From positions 1 to 64,000 of the forward strand of contig NJFT01000154.1 of the NCBI GenBank assembly GCA_002221725.1: 64,000 bases of DNA, read 5' to 3'. Every line of letters begins with the position of its first letter. Positions within the stretch are counted from its first letter, which is position 1. Position numbers and translations under genes: made by a program. Positions 22,829 to 33,935 of this stretch are shown here, one piece after another. Under the pieces are notes generated by a model. The model searched no databases, was not told the DNA's origin, and saw only the letters and a list, made by a program, of their open reading frames with translations. The stretch is from Scedosporium boydii (Eukaryota; Ascomycota; Sordariomycetes; Microascales; Microascaceae).

Positions 22829-24394
22829 TCACAAGTGCTCCCCGGCCTCAATGTCCAGCTTCTTCCTCGCAAACCCAATCTTCCCATCCTCCAGTCCCAA
22901 AACCACAAACAAACTCTTGACAAAAACATCCCCCAAAATTGCTACTTCCAAGCCCCCCGAAGACTGCAACCCACCTAAACACATCGCCTCATCCCACCCC
23001 GGCTCCTCACCGCTTCCAACCCTCTTAAAGACATCCTCATCAATCTCGCCATAGTTCATGTACTTGCCGGGCACGACGGCCTCAAACTCCCCATCGCCAA
23101 TCTCCACCGTGAAAGCCGGCAGCTCCTCGGCGCCCGAACAAGGAAAGATCCACGAGTCGAAGGTGGCGTCGAGGCGGGCGCCGGGGACGTCGACCCAGTA
23201 TGCGCTTGCCACGGCGCCGGGGAGGAAGATGAGGGATGTGGCTGTGTCGACGATGGCGGCGAAGGGGTCGAATCGTTGCTTACTCGTCCTATCTCCTCCT
23301 CCTCCACCACCACTCTTCGTAAAATTGCCGCCGCCGCCGCCGACTTTTACCCCCGTGACGAAAACAGACCAGAAACTCGCCGGTTCCCCGCTCTCAAACC
23401 ACGTAATGTTCCCCTCGTACGCCCGCGGATCTACATCCCCGAAGATGTACGCCCCCTCGGAACTGTTCGCCTTGAGGTCTATCCCGAGGAAACGCTCGTC
23501 GAGGGGTAAGGCGGAGGTTATCTGGGCGCGGACGGTGCGCGCGTTCCACCCCCGGATGGTGGGGGGTAGGGCGCGTGCCATGCCGATGAGGCCGGTGATG
23601 GTGGAGGTGGCGAGGTAGAAGGATGTGGTGTTTGCGATTTGGACGGTGGAGTTGGGGAGCTGGAGGGAGGGGGTGAGGTTTATGGTGTCGAGGGCTACGG
23701 AACCGCTGGCTTGGTTGCCGTCGGCTTGTGTCGATCGCGGTTAGTTGTCTTTTCTTCCTCGAAAGGGCAAGACTTATACCGTACCGTAGTAGACGCTCCA
23801 TTCTGCGCCGGGAATTATATCTGAGGTCGATGACTTGCTTGGATCATAAACCTTGGGTTTCTCTTCCCCTGGCCTGAGAGCCGAAAAGTCAGACCCGGTC
23901 CAATACACCCAGCTACATCGAATCAGCATTCCCGTAGCTAGATTTTCACGTGCAAGCTATAGATTGGGGAGGGAAGGACCACGCACAAATCAGCAGAAGC
24001 GCTATCAAGAATCATCGGCAGCTTCTGTTCCGGTGTTCCCACCGCCACCTCTATCATGAAGAAGGCATCGCCGAACCGGCTCTCGGCCTTGAGTTCTTCC
24101 CCCAAATCTGAAAGGAAGAAAAGGGTTTTAGTCTGAACACGGAGGAACCGAAACGTCCTACGGTGGGGGCAAAAAAAGGGAACACGTACCTGCTAGCTTC
24201 TTCATCCGCATGTTGAACGCCTTGTCATCCCCTCGGCATCGAGAAGCCCATTTCTGGTGGGCATGGACGTATGAGACCAAACCGTTAGGTCTAGCCGGCG
24301 GTATTGCCCTAAGGGAGATGCTTCTCTGCTCCAAGGTGGAAACGGAGGTCGGCACCGTCAACAAGGCTGCCACGAGCATACGGAGACATACCAT
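22829..24394 (-). CDS. Divergent pepsin-like aspartic protease (A1 family), secreted
   Basis: Four exons on the minus strand, 24394-24190, 24107-23987, 23912-23785 and 23724-22829, join to 449 residues with canonical GT-AG introns. A hydrophobic signal peptide covers the first 19-20 residues. Both lobes of a pepsin fold are visible. The first catalytic Asp (about D103) is in ILDSASADFW and the second (about D311) in AIVDTATSLIFLP. Both therefore read D-S/T-Ala instead of D-T/S-Gly. The flap region (WSVYYADGNQASG) is conserved. A Gly-rich loop of about 17 residues with an NFT glycosylation site interrupts the second lobe. Members of this family are extracellular acid proteases. The Ala substitutions raise doubt about normal activity. 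The family is clear and the activity uncertain. Confidence 0.85.
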
Positions 24395-25234
24395 CCTCGG
24401 GATTTCTAGAGTATCGATCCTCCTTAAAATGTTCAGGGGAGTTAGAGCAGAGACTTGAGAAGGTATGAAGAGAAGCCTTGAAGGATCCTCGGGGTTTTGG
24501 TCCGTCCTCCTCCCCTTTTATCTGATCCTTATATATCTTTCACATCCCGCTACGCTTGCTTCGTCGAACGTTTCTAGTTCTCTCCCACTCCCGTGTTTGC
24601 CTCTTCCGCGCGTAACCTTGCACCCGTCTCGTCCACGCCTGCACCGATCCGGATACCTCCACGCAAGCGTCCTGCCTCCTTCTCTCCTATACTCGTGTAT
24701 CTAAACCACAAGCCATGGCACAGTAATGCCTGCTTAGGAGATACCCGAGAGAGACAACTGCCCGTTTGAGCGTACCTGGTGTGCAAGACGAAACACAACA
24801 GCCAAAGACAACAACGTCGTAGAACTTGAAGCAAACTGTCATCCATCCCGAGTCACACACAGCAATACACAACTGAGGGGAGAGGAGGACAAGAACATTT
24901 AATGCATGGAGAATACCAAGAAATAGAGGGGAAAATTGGTATTTCTATCCCCCGTAGTCAACGCAAACCCCATTGAATGCCTATTGTAACAGTTCGAAGG
25001 GAAAAGAAAGAGGCGGGAATAACATTTACCAACAGAACTGTCAAGAACTCCGGGCCCAAGGGGATATTCACATCGCACCCACCGGCGATGAATGCCTCTA
25101 GTATATCGTATCTCGACGAGACACAGAAAAGGACCAGAGAACAAGGAAATAGGACCAAATGCATCAGAGATATAGTAAGGAAAAAAAAAGAGACAGAGAA
25201 AGGAAAATGCTCATATCCATTACAAAGACACCCG
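24395..25234. other. Intergenic region between protease and lhs1
   Basis: 840 bases containing the promoter of the aspartic protease and the 3' UTR of lhs1, both on the minus strand. The promoter side is pyrimidine-rich on the plus strand. No gene seen. Confidence 0.5.
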
Positions 25235-28200
25235 TTACAGCTCATCATGCGTATCCCTAGCCTCCTCCTCCTTAATCTTCCTCAACATCTCCTGGATCTC
25301 CTCATCCGTGGGTCCATTCTGCGGCTTCTCCTTCGTCTTGTCCTTATCCGCCTTGGTCTTCTTGTCGGCCTTGGCCTTCTTCGAGGAAGACGCCTTCTTG
25401 CTCTTGGACTCGAAGTTCTTGACGCCCTTCATGGCGAGCTCCATGCCGGCCTTGTCGAGCTTCTCCCTTCGGCTGTTGATGTCCTTGACGAGCAAAACGG
25501 GGTTCGCGGTGGGAGGAAGCGCGGCCTGCTTGGGCTCCTTCTCCGCAATCCATTTCTTGATGTCCTCGGCCAGCTTCTCTACCACTTGGATATCTTCAAG
25601 CTTGTAGAGAGGCGGGACGGGGCCGCGGTCCTCGAGGACGTCCTCCATAGTAGGAGCCGTGGTGACAGACGTCGTCGTAGCGTCATCCTCAAGACCGTCA
25701 AAGTCGCCGGCAGGCTCGCTGGATGGCGCCTCTGTGACGGTAGTAGAGGACTCCTCGGTAGCGGAAGAAGCCGCCGAGGCCGAGGACGACGAGTGCCAGT
25801 CCTCGTACTCCTTAATCTGCTGCTTGACCGTGTCGATGAAGGTGTCGGTCTGGCTAAGAACTTCCTTGAGGGTTTCAAGAGCCTTGGGGCGCGCCGCAGC
25901 TTCGTCAACCCTCTTCTGGATGGGGTCAACGATGCTCTTTAGCGACTTGAGCTTCTTCTGAAGCTCATCCCGAGGGGCATCGGCGCCGTCCTCATAGAGC
26001 CAGTCGCTGACTTCGCTGGCGAGGGTCTGGAGCTTGGTGCGCTCTTCCTCGGTCGAGGCAGCGACAAAGTCGTCGTTCTCAAGGAAGTCCCGAACCTTGT
26101 AAGTGTAGCCCTCGAGCTGATTCATGGCCTCCGAGCGAAGTACCCTTGCCTTATCGGAGGCGTCAAAGGCCTTGAGCCTGTCCTTGACCTTCTTGAGGCG
26201 ATCCTTGGGTAGCGCAGGGATACCGGCGTTCTCAAGGACAAAGTCGACAGGGATGACAACAAGCTGCTTCTTCTTCTCCTGAGGGGTTGCGCTCGCGTTG
26301 GCGTCCGCATCAGCAGCAGCTTCGGGTGTAGCCTCAGCAGCCTCCGAAGAAGCAGACTCTGTAGCGGCAGACGACCCGGCAGCTTCAGGGCTGGCGTCGG
26401 CATCGGCCGGCTTGGCATCGGAATCAGCAGCAGCAGCAGCAGCATCGTCGCCCAAAGGCTGTTGTTCCTTCTTTCCAAAACCAAAGAGGTTCTTAACTCC
26501 ATCCATAATCGAGTCTTTCTCGGCAACCTCGCCTTCGCACTCGACCGTGGCCCTGGATACCACGACTTCGCCGTTCTCGCTGGCGAGCTTCACACCGAGC
26601 TTAAAGTAGATGTCGGCATCGTCGCACGAGTACTTCTCCTTGAGTTCCGTAACGCTAGCAGTCAAGTTCTTGGTCGTCAGGATGCTCGTGTCCTTCTCGA
26701 GGTCACCGATTTGCTGGTAAAAAGTAAGGGATAGGTCGTCGTGGTTAGGAATGGTGACCTGCTTTTCGGAGCTGCCGAGGTGGGAGGTAGGATTCCACAA
26801 CTTCTGGTGTTGCAGCTTCTCCTTGGGGTTAGTGTACTTGACACCGGCAGGGTAGTTGGTGGTATCGTAAATCTTGATTTCCTTGACCCTGAAACCAGGG
26901 CTGAGATCGGCGGCCTTGAAGCCGGCACCAAGAACGGAGGCTTCATCAGAGTTGACACTGGTCCGGATCTTGTCAGAGGAGCCGAGGAAGTCGGCAAGTG
27001 TCTTTTGCACGAACGGCGTCCTCGTAATGCCGCCGTTGAGAATGGTGGAGGTGAGATCGGGGACTTCGAGGTTAGCCTGGCTGAGGGCATCCTTGACAAC
27101 GGAAGCAATGCTCTCGGCGTGCGCCGCGGCCAGGGTCTCGAATTCCTCACGAGTGATGCTGTATCTAAAGTCGATATCTTCAAACAAGCTCTCGATGCTG
27201 CCCTGAGTATTCGAGTTGGCACTAAGAATGTGCCTGGCCTTCTCGGCTTCCTTGAAAAGCTTGGCCGCGGTGCGACCGTTCTTCTTGACCTTCTCTGCGG
27301 TGGCGGAGGCACTCTTGCCCGCCGGGCTCTGGACGAACTTGTCGACGAGGACGTCAACGAGGAGCGAGTTAAAAGCGTCGCCTCCGAGGGACCTGTCCCA
27401 ACCGCTCCCCAAAACATGAATCTCCTGAATCGTCTTGTTATACTTGCCGACGTCCTTAACGGTTCGGCTCTGGAACCTCATGACAGTGGCGGAAGCGGAG
27501 CCGGCACCAATGTCGAATACGAGGTGGTATTCGGGCTTTTCGCCTTCGCTGATATTGGGGAATTGCCTAGAGGTGGCGTAATGCAGACCGACAGCCATAC
27601 CATCACTGATGAAGCTCATGACCTTCAGGCCAGCGAGGTCGGCGGCGAGCTCAAAGACGCGCTTCTCCTCGGTGGTGAAATAGGGAGGGACGGTAAGGAC
27701 GATGGATCGGACAGAGGAACCGTCGCCGGCAGCCAATTCGGCATTGGTTCGAATGTTCTGGAGCTGCATGGCGAGCAGCTCTTCAACCGTCCAAGGCTCC
27801 TCGTCGGCGCCGAAAGCCTTGCTCTTGAAAGTTACGGTGCCTCTGAGCTTGTCTTCCTCCAATTGCAGGCCGGGGTACCGGGCAGCGTAATCCTGAACGA
27901 TGGAATGGTCCAGGGGGAGACCGAGAATGTGCTTCAGATTAGGATAGACGTCGGCGGGGAATCGAGGGGCCAAGGCGACCGCATCGGAGCCATAGAATCG
28001 CTCTGGGTATACGCCGGGCTTGAGGCCATCGCGCTCGGGTTTGAATACAACGGTGGAGGCTTCTTTCCTCCGCGCCTCCTTGGTCAGGACGATCTCGAGG
28101 GGGATGCCAGGCTTCACGAGGGAAGCTTTGATGTATTCGGTGCCTAAGTCAACGCCGAGGACTGGTGGGACGGCGGCGACATTGGTGGAGAGGAAGAAGG

Positions 28201-28252
28201 CGGCGGCGAGGAAGAGGGAGAGGGGGGATAATAACTTGCTGGCGAGAGCCAT
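25235..28252 (-). CDS. lhs1: ER lumenal Hsp70-like chaperone Lhs1 (Grp170/HYOU1 family)
   Basis: Intronless frame of 1005 residues from the first ATG (28252). A signal peptide of about 26 residues precedes the mature domain. The Hsp70 ATPase signatures are visible: phosphate-1 VLGVDLGTEY, phosphate-2 DIGAGSASATV and adenosine loop ILNGGITRTPFVQ. A beta substrate domain, an acidic Ala/Ser/Asp-rich linker and a long helical, Lys-rich C-terminal domain follow, as in Grp170. The protein ends in HDEL, the ER retention signal. Lhs1 works with Kar2/BiP as nucleotide-exchange factor and holdase in protein import and folding. Such genes are induced by the unfolded protein response, but I could not identify a definite response element upstream. 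Length and domain order match the family. Confidence 0.95.
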   Translation of the reverse strand: MALASKLLSPLSLFLAAAFFLSTNVAAVPPVLGVDLGTEYIKASLVKPGIPLEIVLTKEARRKEASTVVFKPERDGLKPGVYPERFYGSDAVALAPRFPADVYPNLKHILGLPLDHSIVQDYAARYPGLQLEEDKLRGTVTFKSKAFGADEEPWTVEELLAMQLQNIRTNAELAAGDGSSVRSIVLTVPPYFTTEEKRVFELAADLAGLKVMSFISDGMAVGLHYATSRQFPNISEGEKPEYHLVFDIGAGSASATVMRFQSRTVKDVGKYNKTIQEIHVLGSGWDRSLGGDAFNSLLVDVLVDKFVQSPAGKSASATAEKVKKNGRTAAKLFKEAEKARHILSANSNTQGSIESLFEDIDFRYSITREEFETLAAAHAESIASVVKDALSQANLEVPDLTSTILNGGITRTPFVQKTLADFLGSSDKIRTSVNSDEASVLGAGFKAADLSPGFRVKEIKIYDTTNYPAGVKYTNPKEKLQHQKLWNPTSHLGSSEKQVTIPNHDDLSLTFYQQIGDLEKDTSILTTKNLTASVTELKEKYSCDDADIYFKLGVKLASENGEVVVSRATVECEGEVAEKDSIMDGVKNLFGFGKKEQQPLGDDAAAAAADSDAKPADADASPEAAGSSAATESASSEAAEATPEAAADADANASATPQEKKKQLVVIPVDFVLENAGIPALPKDRLKKVKDRLKAFDASDKARVLRSEAMNQLEGYTYKVRDFLENDDFVAASTEEERTKLQTLASEVSDWLYEDGADAPRDELQKKLKSLKSIVDPIQKRVDEAAARPKALETLKEVLSQTDTFIDTVKQQIKEYEDWHSSSSASAASSATEESSTTVTEAPSSEPAGDFDGLEDDATTTSVTTAPTMEDVLEDRGPVPPLYKLEDIQVVEKLAEDIKKWIAEKEPKQAALPPTANPVLLVKDINSRREKLDKAGMELAMKGVKNFESKSKKASSSKKAKADKKTKADKDKTKEKPQNGPTDEEIQEMLRKIKEEEARDTHDEL

Positions 28253-29985
28253 GGCGAAGTATCTGAGTGGAAGGAGTCGGGATATAAAACGCAAAGTCAA
28301 GAAAGCTGCTCCTAGCTCCTAGCTCCGACAGGAGAGAGAAAGAGTGAACTTCGAACTTGGGAGGATGTGGATCGTGGTTATGGAAATGGATGCATCAATT
28401 GGGAAGATGGGTAGAAATGGCCACGGGCCAGAGATGTAGTGAAGAGAGAGAAGTAAATTGGAGAAAGAAAAACAAAGCAGAGGGCGTTGTGCAAAGATCA
28501 GAAGAGGTGTTGGAATTGGCTGGAGTGGGAATCTGGCCTCATTGATGCTCTGAAGAGGACAGCTAGCACATTGTGACAATTGCAGTAAAAAAGTCGTGAG
28601 AGTTTGGAGGATATTTGGTACATGTGGGTACTTGTTCTCCCAAGGAATATTCGTGTAAGCATTATGTAACAGTACAAGATCTGCAAGGCTCCTGGAGAGC
28701 TTGGCCACAGAGTTGATCAGAGGAAGGTGCATTCTATTGGTGTAAAAAAAGGCTGGTTCAGAGTTTAGAGCTTGGCGCCAGATGGCAACGCTTCTAGAAG
28801 GAGCTCTTCTTGACAGATTTACTTCTTAGTGGGTGAAGTTCAGGGGGTCTTAGTGGCTGGGGCTGGGAAAGTGGTCAGGTCCCAGTGATGCTGTATTTGA
28901 CCCCCCCAGCCCTTTTGGATCAATGTTACCAGCGATTTAACCAGCACATATTATCATCAATTGGACAGCAGAGATTATTATTAGTGTGAGATTTCACATT
29001 GTAGCTGAAGGGCGCTTGTGATGAAGAGGAAGACACTGCACTGCCTTGGCTGTATCTGTTTCTGTTCATAATGGGACCAGGTCTCATTTGGATCAATATT
29101 CTTCTTTAACTGATTCCCTCTTGCGAAGGAATTGGAAATAGGGGTGGAAGATGCAGGAATTCTTGGACTTTTTCTACTTGTGGCACAATTACTTCGTACA
29201 TGATAATTACAGCGGCTCCAAGTAGTTCCTTAGAATCGTAGTCCTGAAATAGAGCTCCGCCGCTCCAAATAAATGGCCGAACTGACATCGAAGTGACTGA
29301 TGAGAACCTCGTTTCCACGACGGTCGTAAGCATGACCAACATGATCCAGTGAAGCTGGGATGGAGACTAGTGCAGCCTGGCCCCAACATTATATATTAAG
29401 AGAAAACAGAAAAGAAAAAGAAACTGAAATAAGTGGCTGATGATCGCCCCAGAACTCCTAGAAAGCGCCTGAAACCTCCCTAACAGTAGTGACAGATGTC
29501 GGAACGGTTGATCCACTAGACACTAGAAACGACGCCGAAGGGACAACGAGAACTCTTTCAATGGAGTGGAGACGTCAAACGGGATGAAAGAAAAAGATGC
29601 CCTCCTCTACCACCCTCACCCTAACCTAGAGGATCCTTCCTCCGGCTCCTAACTGGTCCCGGAGCCATGACTGTAGACTCGATAACTCCCCGAAGTGCCC
29701 GTGTCACTGTTCGCACTTCCAGCACCACCTCAGCATCCCTTCACCATCCCCCAACAACTGGGTGGAGATGGGCTTTGAAATGTATCGTCATCATCATCGC
29801 GCCGTCTGGCCGTGTTAGTCAAAGCCCCCCCCCCCCCGGGACACGTCTGCAACGAACTCCCCTTCCGAACTCAAGACGGCCTGCAACCGCTCATGAGCAA
29901 TATCAGGCTGGTTACGAATGGGCCTCATTAAGTCAGTCGAGGTACTGCAGAACGGTACACGGCGGCTTGACGAAGACCTGTCTCT
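28253..29985. other. Intergenic region upstream of lhs1 and downstream of the NLR gene
   Basis: 1.7 kb with no supported gene. It holds the lhs1 promoter (right of 28252), a C13 run at 29825-29837 and one CTTCGTA motif at 29192-29198. Confidence 0.5.
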
Positions 29986-32900
29986 TTACCGATGCGCCGA
30001 GCTCGGCCGCAAGTGAGATGCACTCCCGTCCCTGAACGCGCCCACGGGCAGATGTGGGACGGTTCGAGCAGTACTTGGACGGCCATCCCTCGATATCACA
30101 CTTGGGTAGATGATCACGCGAGGATATGTCGGTTTGCGCACCGCGTCACCGCAGCTTACGCTCACAGTGCAACTGAAGCCCGGGGTTTGATTCCCGGCTC
30201 TGCTGGACGAATGTTCACGGCCCCGGCCCCCTGTCGCTGGTGTCGGTTTCGAAATCTTATCCCAGGCTCGCTTGTACATTTTCGTAATAGGATGTTCCGG
30301 TCCCACAGTGTTTATCGCACCCTCAAATGCTTCGCGGTACCGCAGAGCGGCCATTTGCCAATCACCCAGCTGTTCCATGGCCATGCCGAAATGGTAGTAT
30401 GTCATGAAGAGCTCCCGTTCGTTCCTTTTGAAACGCTGTGTCAACAACTCAATTACATCGCCGAACTGACTCTGAGCTTTTTGGTCCCCCTCCAAAGCTG
30501 CTGTTAGTGCTAGACCTCTCTTAGCCCGGATGAGGGGAATGCTGTAATAGCCTCGGGCCTCCTCATCGCTATAAACCTGATGAAGGAATTGGAAATCCTT
30601 TTTTGCCTCATCGAGCCTCATCAAGAACAGGTACGCCCACGCGCGTGCGTCAACGAGAATGACCCGATGGTCGAGGGAAAGGGGCCCAGGGAGTTCTTGG
30701 AGCTTGGCAAAGGCTAGCTCCATGACCTCTGCAGCCTCTTGGTAGCGCTCATATAGAGTCAGGGATTTACTCAATACTGCATGTGAGATCAAGATTGCTA
30801 AAGGGAAGTTCTCCATAGAAATCCCCTTACTTCCAATGATGCGACCCAGCCATTTGTTAGCTTCTGCATAGATCCCATAATACTCAACGAATAATTGGGA
30901 CTGCAGAATGCTAAAGAACAACTCGGCATGTGTCGTCTCCGATCCTGCACAGTTTCCGGACAGCATCTGTAATGATTTTCGAATGACGGATTCGGCTTCG
31001 ACGTATTTCTCCTGCGCCATCAAGGAAGAAGTGAGCCAAGTTCTCACCCCTATTGCGAAGCCATCCGGGGCCCTGGGAAAGAGCGGGCGCTCATAATGTT
31101 TCAATAATTGTTTTGCCTGGTCCTCTACCTGAGGGTAAAGGCCTCGTTGAAACATGAGGGACATCTGGGAAAGCTTAATGCAATCCATTGCACCTCTCCT
31201 TCCACCTGGTCTTTGCTCCTGTATTCGGTCGGTGGCTTTTTTGAGATATTCTTCCAAGGCGCTACATCTCCTTTCTTCCAATAAAGATTTCGCGTAGCCC
31301 GATATAGCCTCGAGAGGCGGAGGGCCTTTATCGACGCTGTAGCTGAACGATCGCTCGAAGTGAGCAATGGCGTGGCGGGCTGCTAACCAATATTTTTGGT
31401 AGTGGTGTCCGATCGCAAGGTGCATCTTGGCCAGCGCACAGCGAGACGTAGCGTCGTCGCTGGCATCACGTTCGAAACGAGTCAAGGATATCATCATACA
31501 TATTATGGTGCTCCAATGGCCATTAGGAATGCTACCTTCTCGTTTGGACAACGTGGTCGAGAGCAACCACAGTCCTTGAGAGAGGATGGAGTCTCTTCCG
31601 CGTCCATCGCAAGCCTCAACATATAACAGAGCCCTGAATTCATGAGGCATTACAATAGTGTCCCCTGAGCGCTGAATTAGATGCAGCTGAGCGTACAAGT
31701 CAAGCTGGCCTTGTAATAGCTTCTCGGTGCCTATATCGGGTAGTGTATCCTGAAACGGTGCATATGATTTTGGAGTGTCGCAAAACAAAATTTCAAGGAC
31801 GCTCGCGCGAAATGATGCCGTATGCAGCAAACTTAGAAGCGCAAGGAATTGAATATGGCTGCTCCCTCGCCCGCACTTCTTGAGCTTCAGAAGGACGTTG
31901 TCGAAATATCCTTTCAGCCTCTCGTTGCCTTTCAGATGTACGGCCTGTTTGACATGTACTTGTAAGCATCTCCATTCTATAAGACATATATTATACCTCC
32001 GTAATTTGATTGAGACTGACCAGAGATTCGTAACACCCAAGAGAAGCTTCAATTTCCCTTAGACCCTCGGTGCTCGATGATGCCAGGCGCGCCAAGTAAC
32101 AAACGATCGTCGGCGAATCGGGGAGACAGGGATCGATCACCCCCTGAGATGGAGAGGAATAGTCGTTCTCTGTCTATTGCATCCATACCCTCCAGCTGTA
32201 CCGAGCGCGTGCCGAGAGCCAACGCTAGGTTTGGATTCGTAGAGGATGTTGTGAACAATACGCTGCTGAAGGATGATTGGCCTTCCCGCTTTTGTCTCTG
32301 AGGGACATGACTGAAGACAAATTGGGTCTCATCGACGACATCGTCGACGATGAGAAGCCAAGGTAGTGTTTCGACGTTTGCAACTAGCCACGGCGTAGTT
32401 GCTACCGCATCGGCCAATCCGTGTAGATTGGTGTATTGCGCGTTGAATGACTGTGAATTTGATGCGGAGACGAAATAGATACGGCTGTAGGAGTCTCGCC
32501 ACCTGTGGGCATATTCAAGTACCAACGCCGTCTTGCCGATACCTGGGCGCCCACTCACGACAACTCGCTCGATCACATTGTCTGATTTCGAAAGTTCAAA
32601 ATGTATTATGTCCAGCTCGCTTTCTCTCCCAACGAACTCAGGACTCGATGCGTCAAAGACCATCGAACGAGCTCTATCTAGAGACGGGTGACGCCGGGGC
32701 TTGGCCCTGCCTTTAGATTAAATTTAGCGCAAGACAAAGCAAAGACAAGCCTAGGCAAAGCATGGAATAGACACACTCTCTTTCTTCTTCAGGGTTTCCG
32801 TGCAGTGTCCCATCCGGAATATCTCCTCTTGAGCCTCGAGGTAATTGTTCGTCGCAGCTTTGATTCTTCCCAACTCGTTCCATTCATCCAACCCCACATC

Positions 32901-33935
32901 CTGCAGCCCGTCTTGCACGTTGAAGCGGAAGTAGCGCTTCTCAAGATGATGTTGCCTCCACTTGCGGGCAAACTCCTTGGCGGTAGACTCTGTGTCCGTA
33001 ATCAGAGCTACTAGGTCTCTGGCAAACCCAGTCACTGAATCTCGCATCGCCTTGGCTCCCGGCTTCCCTGTGCCAACGGAGATAAAGCACTGTACTAACG
33101 GCTGTACGTTTCCCGTCATTGGACACCAGATATCAGCAGCCTCGCTCTCAACCATGCTGACAGGGTTATTGAGGCCGAGGGCGCCATCGACGAAGGTAAG
33201 CCCGTCAATAACGACAGGTTCAAAGAATGAAGTTGCCGCGGATGTCGCAAGCGCAGCCTCGCAGATGGTTGGCGATACGGCCGTAGGCTTCTCTTCCAGG
33301 TCGTAACTACGCAAAACCGTGGAAACTCCAGCTAGGTCTTTCGAGGCAGCACACACAATTCTGGGTAGATATAAATTGTCAGCAATAGGCCATGGGGCCT
33401 CACATGCTAGAATGGCCTCACTCACACATGACAACCTCGCGTCTGCCCATCGTTGAAGGGAGCATCTGCTGCGATGCCTTGGTCAACGATGACTCTCTCG
33501 ATTGCCTCCTTAAGCCTGGACGAGTCGAACTGCGGTTGAATCTTGCCAAACCAGCCAACTTTGGTCTGTTTCTTTTCAGCGAATATATACTTTGAGAGCT
33601 CCGTATACGCTTTTATGCAGTCATCGACGTCCATCTCAAGCCGGCCAAGCATAATCGCGATGATTCTGATGAGGCGAAGAACATTAGACTGGCTTAAACC
33701 ACTAGCAATCCCACTCCTCGTATGAAATCACTTACCCTCCTGTGCTTGTTCCGCCGATCAAGTCAAATATATCGCACGGCTTCACAGCCGGGAGCCTGTC
33801 GCGGTGGCGAGCAGCATTTAGTCGAGACATCAACGCCTTAAGAATGTACAGGCTCGACAGCCCGCGGACACCCCCGCCATCCAGGGAGAGGAGGCAAAGA
33901 TCATTTTGACGGGTATCGCTGGGTTCCCCTGTCAT
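29986..33935 (-). CDS. NLR-like STAND protein: patatin phospholipase, NB-ARC, TPR
   Basis: Minus-strand exons 33935-33736, 33665-33426, 33360-32777 and one from 32677 are well supported. Residues 1-340 are a patatin-like phospholipase: DGGGVRG oxyanion loop at 19-25, catalytic Ser64 in GTSTG, catalytic Asp205 in DGA. The NB-ARC follows: Walker A GRPGIGKTA (384-392), Walker B-like LLIVDD, then SVLFTT. From 32057 to about 30230 comes a helical repeat region resembling TPRs (for example YHFGMAMEQLGDWQMAALRYREA), then a Ser/Arg/Pro tail. Two gene models join NB-ARC to TPR: an 83-bp intron (32140-32058) giving 1210 residues, or introns 32100-32058 and 31996-31945 giving 1206. The architecture is that of fungal NLR-like proteins such as Neurospora PLP-1, which triggers cell death on non-self recognition. 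The domain call is firm; the role is inferred. Confidence 0.85.

Noticed and set aside
26741..28147. 468-codon plus-strand frame opposite lhs1
   Set aside because: Antisense shadow of a well-supported chaperone gene; no family features.
30150..30230. tRNA-like T-arm sequence (GGTTTGATTCCCGG) on the plus strand opposite the NLR tail
   Set aside because: The flanking stem pairs with an eight-base loop and no anticodon or acceptor stem can be built around it; the stretch lies inside the NLR reading frame.
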